From an uncultured Shinella sp. (GTDB lineage: Bacteria; Pseudomonadota; Alphaproteobacteria; Rhizobiales; Rhizobiaceae), in NCBI GenBank assembly GCA_946481465.1, contig CAMLOC010000174.1, positions 1 to 7,197 on the forward strand: a stretch of 7,197 nt of DNA. The letters run 5' to 3'. Every line of letters begins with the position of its first letter. Position 1 is the first letter of the stretch. The notes under the pieces are model-generated. The model was not told the origin of the DNA. It did no database searches and saw nothing but the letters and a program-made list of their open reading frames with translations. The position numbers were made by a program, and so were the translations under genes. This document shows positions 1 to 5,718 of the stretch, in pieces.

Positions 1-479
1 GAGCCGGAGGACGAGCCGCCAGGTATGCGCTCGACGTCCCGCGAGCACGGATTGCGCGGCGTGCCGTGGTGTGGATTGAGGCCGACGCCGGAGAAGGCGA
101 ACTCGCTCATGTTGACCCGCCCGACGCTGACCATGCCGGCCTCGGCGAGCGCCTGCACGACGGCGGCATCGCGGCCGGCGGGCGCCGCATCCTGCAGCAC
201 GCGCGAGCCGGCGGTGGTCGCAAGGCCCTTCATGTCGAAGAGGTCCTTCCAGGCGATCGGCACGCCGTCCAGCACGCCGCGCGAGCGCCCTTCGCGCAGG
301 CGCCGCCGCGCGGCCTGCGCCTCCGCCGTCGCCCGCTCGTCGAGCAGCGACAGGAAGATCGTTGTATCGGGATGGGACCGGATGGCGGCCAGCGTCTCCT
401 CGGCGAGCGCGACGGGATCGAGCGCGCCCGATTGCAGGAGAACGGAAAGCTGGGCGATCGACCGCGGTTCCATCGTCAT
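1..479 (-). CDS. Amidase signature (AS) family hydrolase, N-terminal part, cut by the window edge
   Basis: The first 159 codons are present; the rest lies beyond base 1. AS-family enzymes hydrolyse amide bonds with a Lys-cisSer-Ser triad, and this group is cytoplasmic. The sequence shows the usual early landmarks in order: a helical N-terminus, the PIAWKDLF motif with the probable catalytic Lys78, the TTAGS segment at 88-92, VGRVNMSEFAFS at 119-130, and PGGSSSGS at about 153-160, which carries the cis-serine (Ser156 or 157). The nucleophilic serine should lie about 25 residues further on, outside the window. The start at 479 is preceded by AAGGAG with 8 bases of spacing; a second ATG two codons later is possible. 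Family membership is clear. The substrate is not: GatA-like, indoleacetamide-hydrolase-like and general amidases share these motifs, and no gatB or gatC is visible, so a tRNA amidotransferase role is not supported. Confidence 0.9.
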   Translation of the reverse strand, partial: MTMEPRSIAQLSVLLQSGALDPVALAEETLAAIRSHPDTTIFLSLLDERATAEAQAARRRLREGRSRGVLDGVPIAWKDLFDMKGLATTAGSRVLQDAAPAGRDAAVVQALAEAGMVSVGRVNMSEFAFSGVGLNPHHGTPRNPCSRDVERIPGGSSSG

Positions 480-535
480 CGTCAAATCTCCTTGCTGAGC
501 ACCCCATCGCCCGCCTTCCGGCCGGCGCGCAGGGC

Positions 536-573
536 CCTGTTTCAACAGGAAGGGGCGGGAGCGTCAACAGGAA
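536..573 (-). promoter_or_regulatory. Tandem 10-base direct repeat upstream of the amidase, possible operator
   Basis: On the minus strand TTCCTGTTGA occurs twice, at 573-564 and 551-542, with start-to-start spacing of 22 bases, about two helical turns. The copy nearer the amidase is also half of a perfect inverted repeat, CCTGTT-n2-AACAGG (536-549). The pair lies about 60-95 bases before the amidase start, in the gap after the small peptide gene, so it sits where an operator or promoter would be. The repeats are seen directly. The regulatory role is inferred, and no adjacent regulator gene is visible within the window. Confidence 0.4.
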
Positions 574-609
574 AGACGAGGCTTCCCGCCGCCGATCCCG
601 CCCCCGCGC

Positions 610-735
610 TCAGCCCGGCAGGGTCGCCAGCGCCACCAGCCCGGCCAGCGGCGAGGGCTCCGTCGACAGGATGTCGGTGACACAGGGCGCCGCCAGCACG
701 GCGGCGACGACGAGAAAGACGGACAGGCGTTTCAT
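610..735 (-). CDS. Small exported or membrane peptide, 41 residues, unknown function
   Basis: This short ORF starts with ATG at 735, preceded by AGGAGG at 5-base spacing, the strongest ribosome binding site in the window, and ends with TGA at 610-612. The peptide begins MKRLSVFLVVAAVLAAPC: two basic residues, then a hydrophobic stretch (about residues 4-17), as in a Sec signal or a membrane anchor. A second, weaker hydrophobic stretch follows at about 29-40. There is a cysteine at 18, but the preceding residues (AAP) do not make a proper lipobox. It lies between ohr and the amidase on the same strand, about 110 bases after ohr and 130 bases before the amidase. I do not recognise a family. The start signal and signal-like N-terminus argue that it is translated; its length and lack of a known homologue keep confidence moderate. 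Confidence 0.55.
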   Translation of the reverse strand: MKRLSVFLVVAAVLAAPCVTDILSTEPSPLAGLVALATLPG

Positions 736-786
736 TGCGGCCTCCTGGGCATTGTTCGGGACGTATTTTCGAGATGCGCCTCTAGG

Positions 787-850
787 TTTCCTTGTTTTTA
801 CCGCATTATCCGACGTCGAAGCGACCTCGCTTCGACTGGAAATGCTCTAG
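787..850 (-). repeat. Short palindromic intergenic repeat of rhizobial type
   Basis: Read on the minus strand the element runs from TAGAGCATTTCC to GCGGTAAAAACAAGG. It contains a perfect 10-base inverted repeat, GTCGAAGCGA / TCGCTTCGAC (815-824 and 827-836) with a 2-base loop, enclosed by imperfect outer arms (GCATTTCC against GGATAATGC). From memory, this layout of TAGAGC(A/G)TTTCC, a central hairpin, then GG(A/T)..TGCG-TAAAACAA matches a palindrome scattered between genes in Rhizobiales. The edge of the element overlaps the ohr stop codon (TAG at 849-847). The hairpin lies directly after ohr on its strand and could end or stabilise the ohr transcript, although no clean U-run follows at once. 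The structure is certain; the family assignment is from recollection. Confidence 0.65.
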
Positions 851-1263
851 GCGAGCGCAAGCTCGACATCGATATTGCCGCGCGTCGCCTTGGAATAGGG
901 GCAGGTCTGGTGCGCTTCGGCGATGAGCGTGCGCGCCAGGTCCGGCTCGATGCCCGGCAGGCTGACGGTGAGGCGGGCGGCCAGGAAATAGCCCTCGCCG
1001 GCCATGCCGAGATCGACCTCGGCGTCGACGGCGGTCTCGGCCGGCAGGCGGATCTTGCGCTTGCCGGCGGCAAGGCCGAGGGCGCCGATGAAGCAGGCCG
1101 ACCAGCCGGCCGCGAAGAGCTGCTCGGGATTGCTGCCGGGCTTGCCGCTGCCGGGCGGCGACAGGCGGATGTCGAGCGCCGCGTCGTCGCTGCGCGCCGC
1201 GCCGTCGCGCCCGCCGGTGGTGCGGGTCCTGCCGGTATAGAGAACCTTTTCGATCTTGGTCAT
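847..1263 (-). CDS. ohr: Organic hydroperoxide resistance protein Ohr (OsmC/Ohr family)
   Basis: Ohr is a cytoplasmic thiol peroxidase that reduces organic and fatty-acid hydroperoxides to alcohols, usually recycled by lipoylated proteins. The 138-residue product has the full Ohr pattern: start MTKIEKVLYT, the TTGGRDGAARS segment with conserved Arg19, NPEQLFAAGWSACF with Glu47 and peroxidatic Cys57, and HQTCPYSKATRGN with resolving Cys121. Length and motif spacing are normal, and these motifs separate Ohr from OsmC and YhfA relatives. The start at 1263 is chosen because GAAGGAG lies 6-7 bases upstream and homologues begin with this sequence; a longer reading back to 1365 gives Arg-rich, non-conserved sequence. 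The stop TAG comes from the adjoining palindromic repeat. The usual partner, the MarR-type repressor OhrR, is not in the window, and I see no obvious OhrR-type palindrome upstream, so its control is unresolved. Confidence 0.96.
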   Translation of the reverse strand: MTKIEKVLYTGRTRTTGGRDGAARSDDAALDIRLSPPGSGKPGSNPEQLFAAGWSACFIGALGLAAGKRKIRLPAETAVDAEVDLGMAGEGYFLAARLTVSLPGIEPDLARTLIAEAHQTCPYSKATRGNIDVELALA

Positions 1264-1385
1264 GGGATGCTCCTTCGTTCGGTCGCCTCTGCGACGCTGT
1301 TGACGGGAGCGTTTTGCCCGGCCGGCGTATCCGGCATGTTTCCGAAACGGGCGAAAATGTATCAAAGCGTAGCGGCAGCCCTCAC
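1264..1385 (-). promoter_or_regulatory. Upstream region of ohr, promoter not clearly defined
   Basis: This stretch, with the repeat next to it, forms a gene-free gap of about 311 bases between the kinase stop and the ohr start. On the minus strand there is an A/T-richer patch around 1340-1368 containing TTGATA (a possible -35), but the sequence 17 bases downstream (GAAACA) is a poor -10 match. No AATT-type palindrome of the kind bound by OhrR was found. The promoter of ohr most likely lies here because the repeat separates ohr from the kinase operon, but I cannot place it precisely. Confidence 0.3.
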
Positions 1386-1572
1386 GGCTCCGGGCGGGGC
1401 AATCGCCTATGGCTGGAAACCCCTCCCCACAAGGGGGAGGGGCTTAACCCGCGGCACCTTTCGCGCAAAACATGCAGGAAGAGCAGGCTGCTAGCCTTCT
1501 CCCCCCTTGTGGGGGAGATGCCGGCAGGCAGAGGGGGTTTTCCATAGGCGATTGCCCTGGCTCCGGGCGGGG
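1386..1572. repeat. MITE-like palindromic repeat with terminal inverted repeats and flanking direct repeats
   Basis: The core, 1397-1557 (161 bases), is bounded by a perfect 16-base inverted repeat (GGGCAATCGCCTATGG at 1397-1412, its complement at 1542-1557). Inside are two strong hairpins: CCCCTCCCC / GGGGAGGGG (1420-1428, 1434-1442, loop ACAAG) and TCTCCCCC / GGGGGAGA (1498-1505, 1511-1518, loop CTTGT). These are complementary to each other as well, so the whole element can fold as one long imperfect palindrome. A 14-base direct repeat, GGCTCCGGGCGGGG, flanks it at 1386-1399 and 1559-1572; its left copy overlaps the inverted repeat by 3 bases. There is no ORF or transposase. It starts just after the kinase stop and could act as a transcription terminator for that operon. 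The CCCTCCCCACAAGGGGGA motif is, from memory, common in rhizobial intergenic repeats. Confidence 0.8.
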
Positions 1573-1574
1573 CC

Positions 1575-2885
1575 TCAGGGCAGCAGGACCTCGGCGGCAA
1601 GCCCGCCGCCCGGCCGGTTGGAAAGCCGCACCGATCCGCCGAGGGCGGCGGCGAGCTGCTGGGCGATGGCAAGGCCGAGCCCCGCCCCGCCCGTCTCGCG
1701 GTTGCGCGACTGCTCCAGCCGGAAGAAGGGCTGCATGGCCGCCTCGATCTTCTCCTCGGGAATGCCCGGCCCGCGGTCGAGGACGGTGATGCGCGTGCCG
1801 CCGTCCGCCCGCCGCTCGACGCCTATCTCGGCGCTGCCGGCGAATTTCAGGGCGTTGTCGATGAAATTGGTGAGGATGCGGCGCAGCGCATGGGGCTTCG
1901 TGGCGACCGTGCCGGAAACCGCGCCGGCCACCGTCACCGCCTTGCCCATGTCCTGGTAGTCATAGGCGATGCTGTCGATGAAGGAGGAGAGGTCGATACG
2001 CGAGGGTTTCTCGCCGTTGCCGTGGGCGCTGCGGGCATAGGCGATGCCGTCCTGCACCAGCCGCTCGATCTCGGCAAGGTCGCTCAGGAGCTTGTCGCGC
2101 TCGGGCGTGTCGTCGGCCATGTCGGCGCGCAGCCGCATGCGGGTGATCGGCGTCTGAAGGTCGTGCGAGATGGCGGCGAGGATCTGCACCCGCTCCTCCA
2201 GGTAATGGGCGATGCGCTCGCGCATGGCATTGAAGGCGCTCACCACATGGGCGACCTCGCTCGGCCCTTCCGCGCCGAGCGGCGGGCCCGGCCGGTTGGG
2301 ATCGAGCGCATCGGCGGCCGCGGCCAGACGCTCCAGCGGCCGCACCGCCTGGCGCACCACATACCAGGCGCACAGCATCAGCAGCACCATCTGCACGACG
2401 AAGACGGAGGGCAGCCAGTTCGCCACGGGCATGACGCCGCGCGGAAAGATGTCGATCGTCAGGGGGCTGCCGTCGCTGAGCGACAGATGGGCCTGCAGGC
2501 GCAGCGTCTCGCCGGGGATCCTCTCGAGGCGCAGCGGAAAACGATGGCCCACCGCCTCCTCGATGCGCGCGGCGATCTCGGCGCCGCGCGCCGAGGCGTC
2601 GGGCTCGCCCGGCAGGCCCTCGCCGAGCACGAAGCTGTAATTGCCCCGGCCGAGGCGATCGACGAGGCCGGCGCGCGCGTCCGCCGGCATGAGGTCGAGC
2701 ACGGCGATCGACGTCGCCACGTCGCTTTCCAGCGTGCCGAGCATCACCGCCTTGGCCGACATGTAGCGTTCGAGCGAGAGCACCGTGAAGGACAGGCCGT
2801 AGGCGACCGCAAGCCCGACGAAGAGGATGAGGAAGATCCGGGCGCGCAGCGTTCCGGGCAGGAGGCGCAGGACGCCCGCCCTCAT
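1575..2885 (-). CDS. Membrane-bound sensor histidine kinase (EnvZ-like, with HAMP)
   Basis: This is a 436-residue inner-membrane sensor kinase expected to phosphorylate the response regulator encoded just upstream. Domains in order: TM1 at about 15-37, a periplasmic sensor of roughly 115 residues, TM2 at about 157-178, a HAMP linker (about 178-230), and a HisKA helix with AAISHDLQTPITRMRLR, where His241 is the phospho-acceptor. The HATPase_c domain follows, with N-box NFIDNALKFA (340-349), G1 DRGPGIP (370-376) and G2 GGAGLGLAIA (399-408). All catalytic motifs are intact. The ATG overlaps the regulator stop codon (ATGA), which indicates translational coupling, and GGAG lies 8 bases upstream inside the regulator gene. 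Reading the frame further upstream only gives antisense-like sequence over the regulator. The periplasmic domain has no cysteine; the only one is Cys172 in TM2. The stimulus is unknown, so no symbol is given. Confidence 0.95.
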   Translation of the reverse strand: MRAGVLRLLPGTLRARIFLILFVGLAVAYGLSFTVLSLERYMSAKAVMLGTLESDVATSIAVLDLMPADARAGLVDRLGRGNYSFVLGEGLPGEPDASARGAEIAARIEEAVGHRFPLRLERIPGETLRLQAHLSLSDGSPLTIDIFPRGVMPVANWLPSVFVVQMVLLMLCAWYVVRQAVRPLERLAAAADALDPNRPGPPLGAEGPSEVAHVVSAFNAMRERIAHYLEERVQILAAISHDLQTPITRMRLRADMADDTPERDKLLSDLAEIERLVQDGIAYARSAHGNGEKPSRIDLSSFIDSIAYDYQDMGKAVTVAGAVSGTVATKPHALRRILTNFIDNALKFAGSAEIGVERRADGGTRITVLDRGPGIPEEKIEAAMQPFFRLEQSRNRETGGAGLGLAIAQQLAAALGGSVRLSNRPGGGLAAEVLLP

Positions 2886-3622
2886 GCGCGCGGCTCCACG
2901 ATGCCGACCGGCACGGAGAAGACATAGCCCTCGCTGCGCACCGTCTTGATATAGACCGGCTCGCGCGCGGCGTCGCCGAGGCGCTGGCGCAGCCGGCTGA
3001 CGAGAAGGTCGATGGAGCGGTCGAACAGCTCCGCGTCGCGCCCCTGCGTGAGGTTCAGCAGCTGGTCGCGGTTGAGCACGCGCTGGGGATGGTCGATGAA
3101 GACGCGCAGCAGGCGGTATTCCGCCCCGCTGAGCGCGATCTCCGTGCCGTCGCGGTCGAGCAGGTGGCGGCCGACCGTATCGAGCCGCCAATCGCCGAAG
3201 GCGAGGAGCTGGCCGGCCTCGCTGACCTGCAGGTTGGGCGGCAGCATGCGCGTGCGCCGCAGCACCGCCTTGATGCGGGCGAGCAGCTCGCGCGCCGCGA
3301 AGGGTTTCGCCAGGTAGTCGTCGGCGCCCATTTCGAGGCCGATGATGCGGTCCATCTCGTCGCTGCGCGCCGTCAGCATCAGGATCGGCGTCGCCTTGTG
3401 CCGGCCCGCGCGCAGCTCGCGCGCGAGCACCAGCCCGTCGTCGCCCGGCATCATCACGTCGAGCACGATGAGGTCCACCGCATTCGCCTCCAGGAAGGCG
3501 CGCATCTGCCGGCCGTCGGCGGCGACGCTCGCCCGCAGCCCGTTCTTCTTCAGGTAGGACGACAGGAGTTCGCGGATCTCGCGATCGTCGTCGACGACAA
3601 GGATATGATCGACATGGTCCAT
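2882..3622 (-). CDS. OmpR/PhoB-family response regulator
   Basis: This 246-residue cytoplasmic transcription factor pairs with the kinase that follows it. The receiver domain (about 5-120) carries the acidic cluster Asp11-Asp12-Asp13, phospho-acceptor Asp55 in VLDVMMPGDDG, Thr84 and Lys106 in LAKPF. The winged-helix DNA-binding domain spans about 140-240, with the recognition helix around 200-215 (FDRSIDLLVSRLRQRLG) and the C-terminal wing motif TVRSEGYVF. The start at 3622 gives the normal OmpR-family length and places ILVVDDD correctly; earlier in-frame ATGs add a non-conserved extension over the intergenic region. The ribosome binding site is odd: the only good match, AGGAGG at 3640-3645, lies 17 bases before the ATG, with no ATG, GTG or TTG at normal distance. 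The gene is divergent from dipZ, and repeats in the shared intergenic region may be its binding site. Confidence 0.95.
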   Translation of the reverse strand: MDHVDHILVVDDDREIRELLSSYLKKNGLRASVAADGRQMRAFLEANAVDLIVLDVMMPGDDGLVLARELRAGRHKATPILMLTARSDEMDRIIGLEMGADDYLAKPFAARELLARIKAVLRRTRMLPPNLQVSEAGQLLAFGDWRLDTVGRHLLDRDGTEIALSGAEYRLLRVFIDHPQRVLNRDQLLNLTQGRDAELFDRSIDLLVSRLRQRLGDAAREPVYIKTVRSEGYVFSVPVGIVEPRA

Positions 3623-3858
3623 GGGCGGGTTTCCGAATGCCTCCTGGCGGCCCCTGCCGCCTTCTCGTGTTGTAGACCGGGAGCGGGCCCCCGCGAAAGG
3701 GGCGCGCGGCGGGCCGGCCGGATACCGTGCGATACGATCCCTACACTGAGGTACAAATCCGCATCCTTGCGGACACATGCGGGATACGCGCCGCTGGCGA
3801 TATGCCGCCACTGGCCGCCCATCGCAGCCAGCGCCCGAAACATCCAGAGGACCCGACG
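3623..3858. promoter_or_regulatory. Divergent intergenic region between the response regulator and dipZ
   Basis: These 236 bases must hold promoters for both directions. The part next to the regulator is very GC-rich; the centre (3721-3775) is A/T-richer and is the likely promoter core. A small hairpin, TCCGCA-n4-TGCGGA (3758-3773), lies in the centre. On the minus strand TTGTAC followed 16 bases later by TATCGC is a weak promoter candidate for the regulator. No clear -35/-10 pair was found for dipZ. The dipZ ribosome binding site (AGAGGA, 8 bases before the ATG) lies at its right end. Confidence 0.5.
3721..3757. promoter_or_regulatory. Phased TAC direct repeats, possible OmpR-family binding site
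   Basis: Four short units sharing the core TAC start at 3723, 3733, 3742 and 3752: GATACcgtgc, GATACgatcc, CTACActgag, GTACAaatcc. The spacing of 10, 9 and 10 bases puts them on one face of the helix. A further GATAC occurs at 3783-3787. OmpR/PhoB-family regulators typically bind tandem half-sites at about this spacing. The region lies about 100-130 bases from the starts of both the regulator gene and dipZ. The repeats are seen directly; that the neighbouring regulator binds them is inferred. Confidence 0.4.
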
Positions 3859-5601
3859 ATGACCCTCCTTGTCATTGCCTATCTCGGGGGTGCGCTGACC
3901 ATCCTGAGCCCGTGCATCCTGCCCATCCTTCCCTTCGTCTTCGCCCGTGCCGGCCAGCCCTTCGCCACGAGCACGCTGCCCATGCTCGCCGGCATGGCGA
4001 TGACCTTCGCGCTGGTCGCGACCCTTGCCGCCGTCGGCGGCGGCTGGGCGATCGAGGTCAACGAATACGGCCGCGCCGCCGCCATCGCGCTCGTCGCCGT
4101 CTTCGGCCTCGGCCTCCTGTCGCCGCGCTTCGCCACTCTCCTCGCCCGCCCCGCCGTCGATATCGGCAACCGGCTGGCGAAGGCGTCCGGCACCGGCGGC
4201 AACCCTGCCGGCGCCCTCATGCTCGGCATCGCCACCGGCCTGCTGTGGGCGCCCTGCGCCGGCCCCATCCTCGGCCTCGTCCTGACGGGCGCCGCCCTCA
4301 AGGGCGCCAATCTGGCGACGACCGGCCTGCTGCTTGCCTATGCCGCCGGGGCTGCCACCTCGCTCGGCCTTGCCCTTGCGCTCGGCGGCCGGCTCCTTGC
4401 CGGGCTGAAGCGCTCCCTCGGCGTCGGCGAGCGGATCCGCCAGGGGCTCGGCGTCGCGGTCCTCGCCGGCGTCGCCGCCATCGCGCTCGGCCTCGATACC
4501 GGCTTCCTCGCACGGCTCTCCTATGCCGGCACCAGCGCCTTCGAACAGGCCGTTCTCGACCGCCTGCACGCAGAGCCGAAGCGCGCGCCGGTCGCCGTCG
4601 CCTCCGCGAACGAGGCGGAGGCCTTCCGCAGCGCCCTGCCGCACGAGGGCGCGGCGCCCGCGCTCGACGGCGCCGTCGCCTGGCTGAACTCGCCGCCGCT
4701 CGACATGGCGTCGCTGCGCGGCAAGGTCGTGCTCGTCGATTTCTGGACCTATTCCTGCATCAACTGCATCCGCACCGCGCCCTATGTCCGCGCCTGGTCG
4801 GAGAAGTACAAGGACAAGGGCCTCGTCGTCATCGGCGTGCATGCGCCGGAATTCGCCTTCGAGAAGAACATCGACAATGTCAGGAAGGCGGTCGCCGACT
4901 TCCGGATCGACTATCCCGTCGCCGTCGACAACGACTACCGCATCTGGCGCGCCTTCGACAACAGCTACTGGCCGGCCCACTACCTGATCGACGCCGAGGG
5001 CCAGATCCGCTACAGCCATTTCGGCGAGGGCAACTATGCCGAGATCGAACAGGCGATCCAGGACCTGCTGCGCGAGGCCGGCGACAAGATGGCCGGGGGC
5101 AGCCCGGTCAAGCCCGAGGCGAAGGGCGCCGAGGCCGGCCCGGACCTGAAGAACATCCGCTCCGGCGAAACCTATCTCGGCTACAGCCGGGCGGCGGGCT
5201 TCGCCTCGCCCGAGGGCCTCGCCGCGGACGCCGCGCGCCGCTACACGATACCCGATCCCGACCTCAACGCCTGGGGCCTTGACGGCACCTGGACCGTGAA
5301 GGGCGAGCAGGCGGTGCTCGACCGGCCGGGCGGCGCCATCGCCTACCGCTTCAGCGCCCGCGACCTTCACCTGGTGCTCGGCCCCGGCGCCGGCGGCAAG
5401 CCGGTCCGCTTCGAGGTGACGATCGACGGCAAGCCGCCCGGCATCCACCACGGCGCCGACACCGACGCCGCCGGCCGCGGCATCGTCACCGCCACGAAGC
5501 TCTACCAGCTCGTGCGCCAGGCGGGCGCGGTGGAGCCGCGCACCTTCGAGATCCGCTTCCTCGATCCCGGCGTCGAGGCCTATGCCTTCACCTTCGGCTG
5601 A
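3859..5601 (+). CDS. dipZ: DipZ: CcdA/DsbD-type membrane domain fused to a periplasmic thioredoxin domain
   Basis: The 580-residue product should carry electrons from cytoplasmic thioredoxin across the inner membrane to its own periplasmic thioredoxin domain, for disulfide reduction or cytochrome c maturation. The CcdA-like half (1-225) has about six membrane segments, with redox cysteines Cys19 in SPCILP and Cys133 in WAPCAGP. After a linker, a TlpA-like thioredoxin domain (about 270-410) has the active site YSCINCIR (Cys300, Cys303) after VVLVDFWT. A beta-rich C-terminal domain (about 430-580) corresponds to the DipZ-type C-terminal module, described in the mycobacterial protein as resembling a carbohydrate-binding module. 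The start at 3859 has AGAGGA at 8-base spacing and begins directly with TM1; an upstream ATG at 3727 would run through the presumed promoter. It is divergent from the two-component genes. The family call is firm; the substrate is unknown. Confidence 0.95.
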   Translation: MTLLVIAYLGGALTILSPCILPILPFVFARAGQPFATSTLPMLAGMAMTFALVATLAAVGGGWAIEVNEYGRAAAIALVAVFGLGLLSPRFATLLARPAVDIGNRLAKASGTGGNPAGALMLGIATGLLWAPCAGPILGLVLTGAALKGANLATTGLLLAYAAGAATSLGLALALGGRLLAGLKRSLGVGERIRQGLGVAVLAGVAAIALGLDTGFLARLSYAGTSAFEQAVLDRLHAEPKRAPVAVASANEAEAFRSALPHEGAAPALDGAVAWLNSPPLDMASLRGKVVLVDFWTYSCINCIRTAPYVRAWSEKYKDKGLVVIGVHAPEFAFEKNIDNVRKAVADFRIDYPVAVDNDYRIWRAFDNSYWPAHYLIDAEGQIRYSHFGEGNYAEIEQAIQDLLREAGDKMAGGSPVKPEAKGAEAGPDLKNIRSGETYLGYSRAAGFASPEGLAADAARRYTIPDPDLNAWGLDGTWTVKGEQAVLDRPGGAIAYRFSARDLHLVLGPGAGGKPVRFEVTIDGKPPGIHHGADTDAAGRGIVTATKLYQLVRQAGAVEPRTFEIRFLDPGVEAYAFTFG

Positions 5602-5718
5602 TCGCGGATGCCCTCGTCCTGCCGATCCGGGCCGCCGGCGATTGCCTGGCGCGCCCGGGGCCTTTATCCCTCTTGTCCGGCCGGTGCAGCGCCCGGCCCG
5701 ATTCGCGGAGTGTCGCCA
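5602..5718 (+). other. Gap between dipZ and the cyclase, no clear signal
   Basis: These 117 bases are GC-rich with several short self-complementary runs (for example around GGGCCGCCGG and CGCGCCCGGGG), but no hairpin followed by a T-run and no good -35/-10 pair. A short T-rich patch (CCTTTATCCCTCTTGTCC, about 5660-5677) is the only A/T-richer spot. Whether the cyclase is co-transcribed with dipZ cannot be decided from the sequence. Confidence 0.3.

Noticed and set aside
25..680. Plus-strand frames opposite the amidase and small peptide
   Set aside because: They run antisense to the conserved AS motifs and have no plausible start signals or domains.
1397..1557. Possible CRISPR or small RNA gene in the repeat region
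   Set aside because: There is a single inverted-repeat unit with no regularly spaced direct repeats, and no promoter plus terminator pair typical of a small RNA gene.
1890..2927. A 345-codon plus-strand frame opposite the histidine kinase
   Set aside because: Antisense to the kinase, with His/Arg/Ala-rich sequence and no domain or ribosome binding site.
2886..3191. N-terminal extension of the histidine kinase frame
   Set aside because: The extra 102 codons are a shadow of the response regulator gene; the ATGA overlap and TM1 position fix the start at 2885.
3777..5282. A 501-codon plus-strand frame overlapping dipZ
   Set aside because: It is extremely Arg/Pro-rich with no motifs and is a +1/+2 shadow of dipZ.
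5608..5718. ATG-initiated 37-residue extension of the cyclase
   Set aside because: The leader is Pro/Ala/Arg-rich, has no ribosome binding site and resembles intergenic sequence; TTG at 5719 has a proper site and conserved start.
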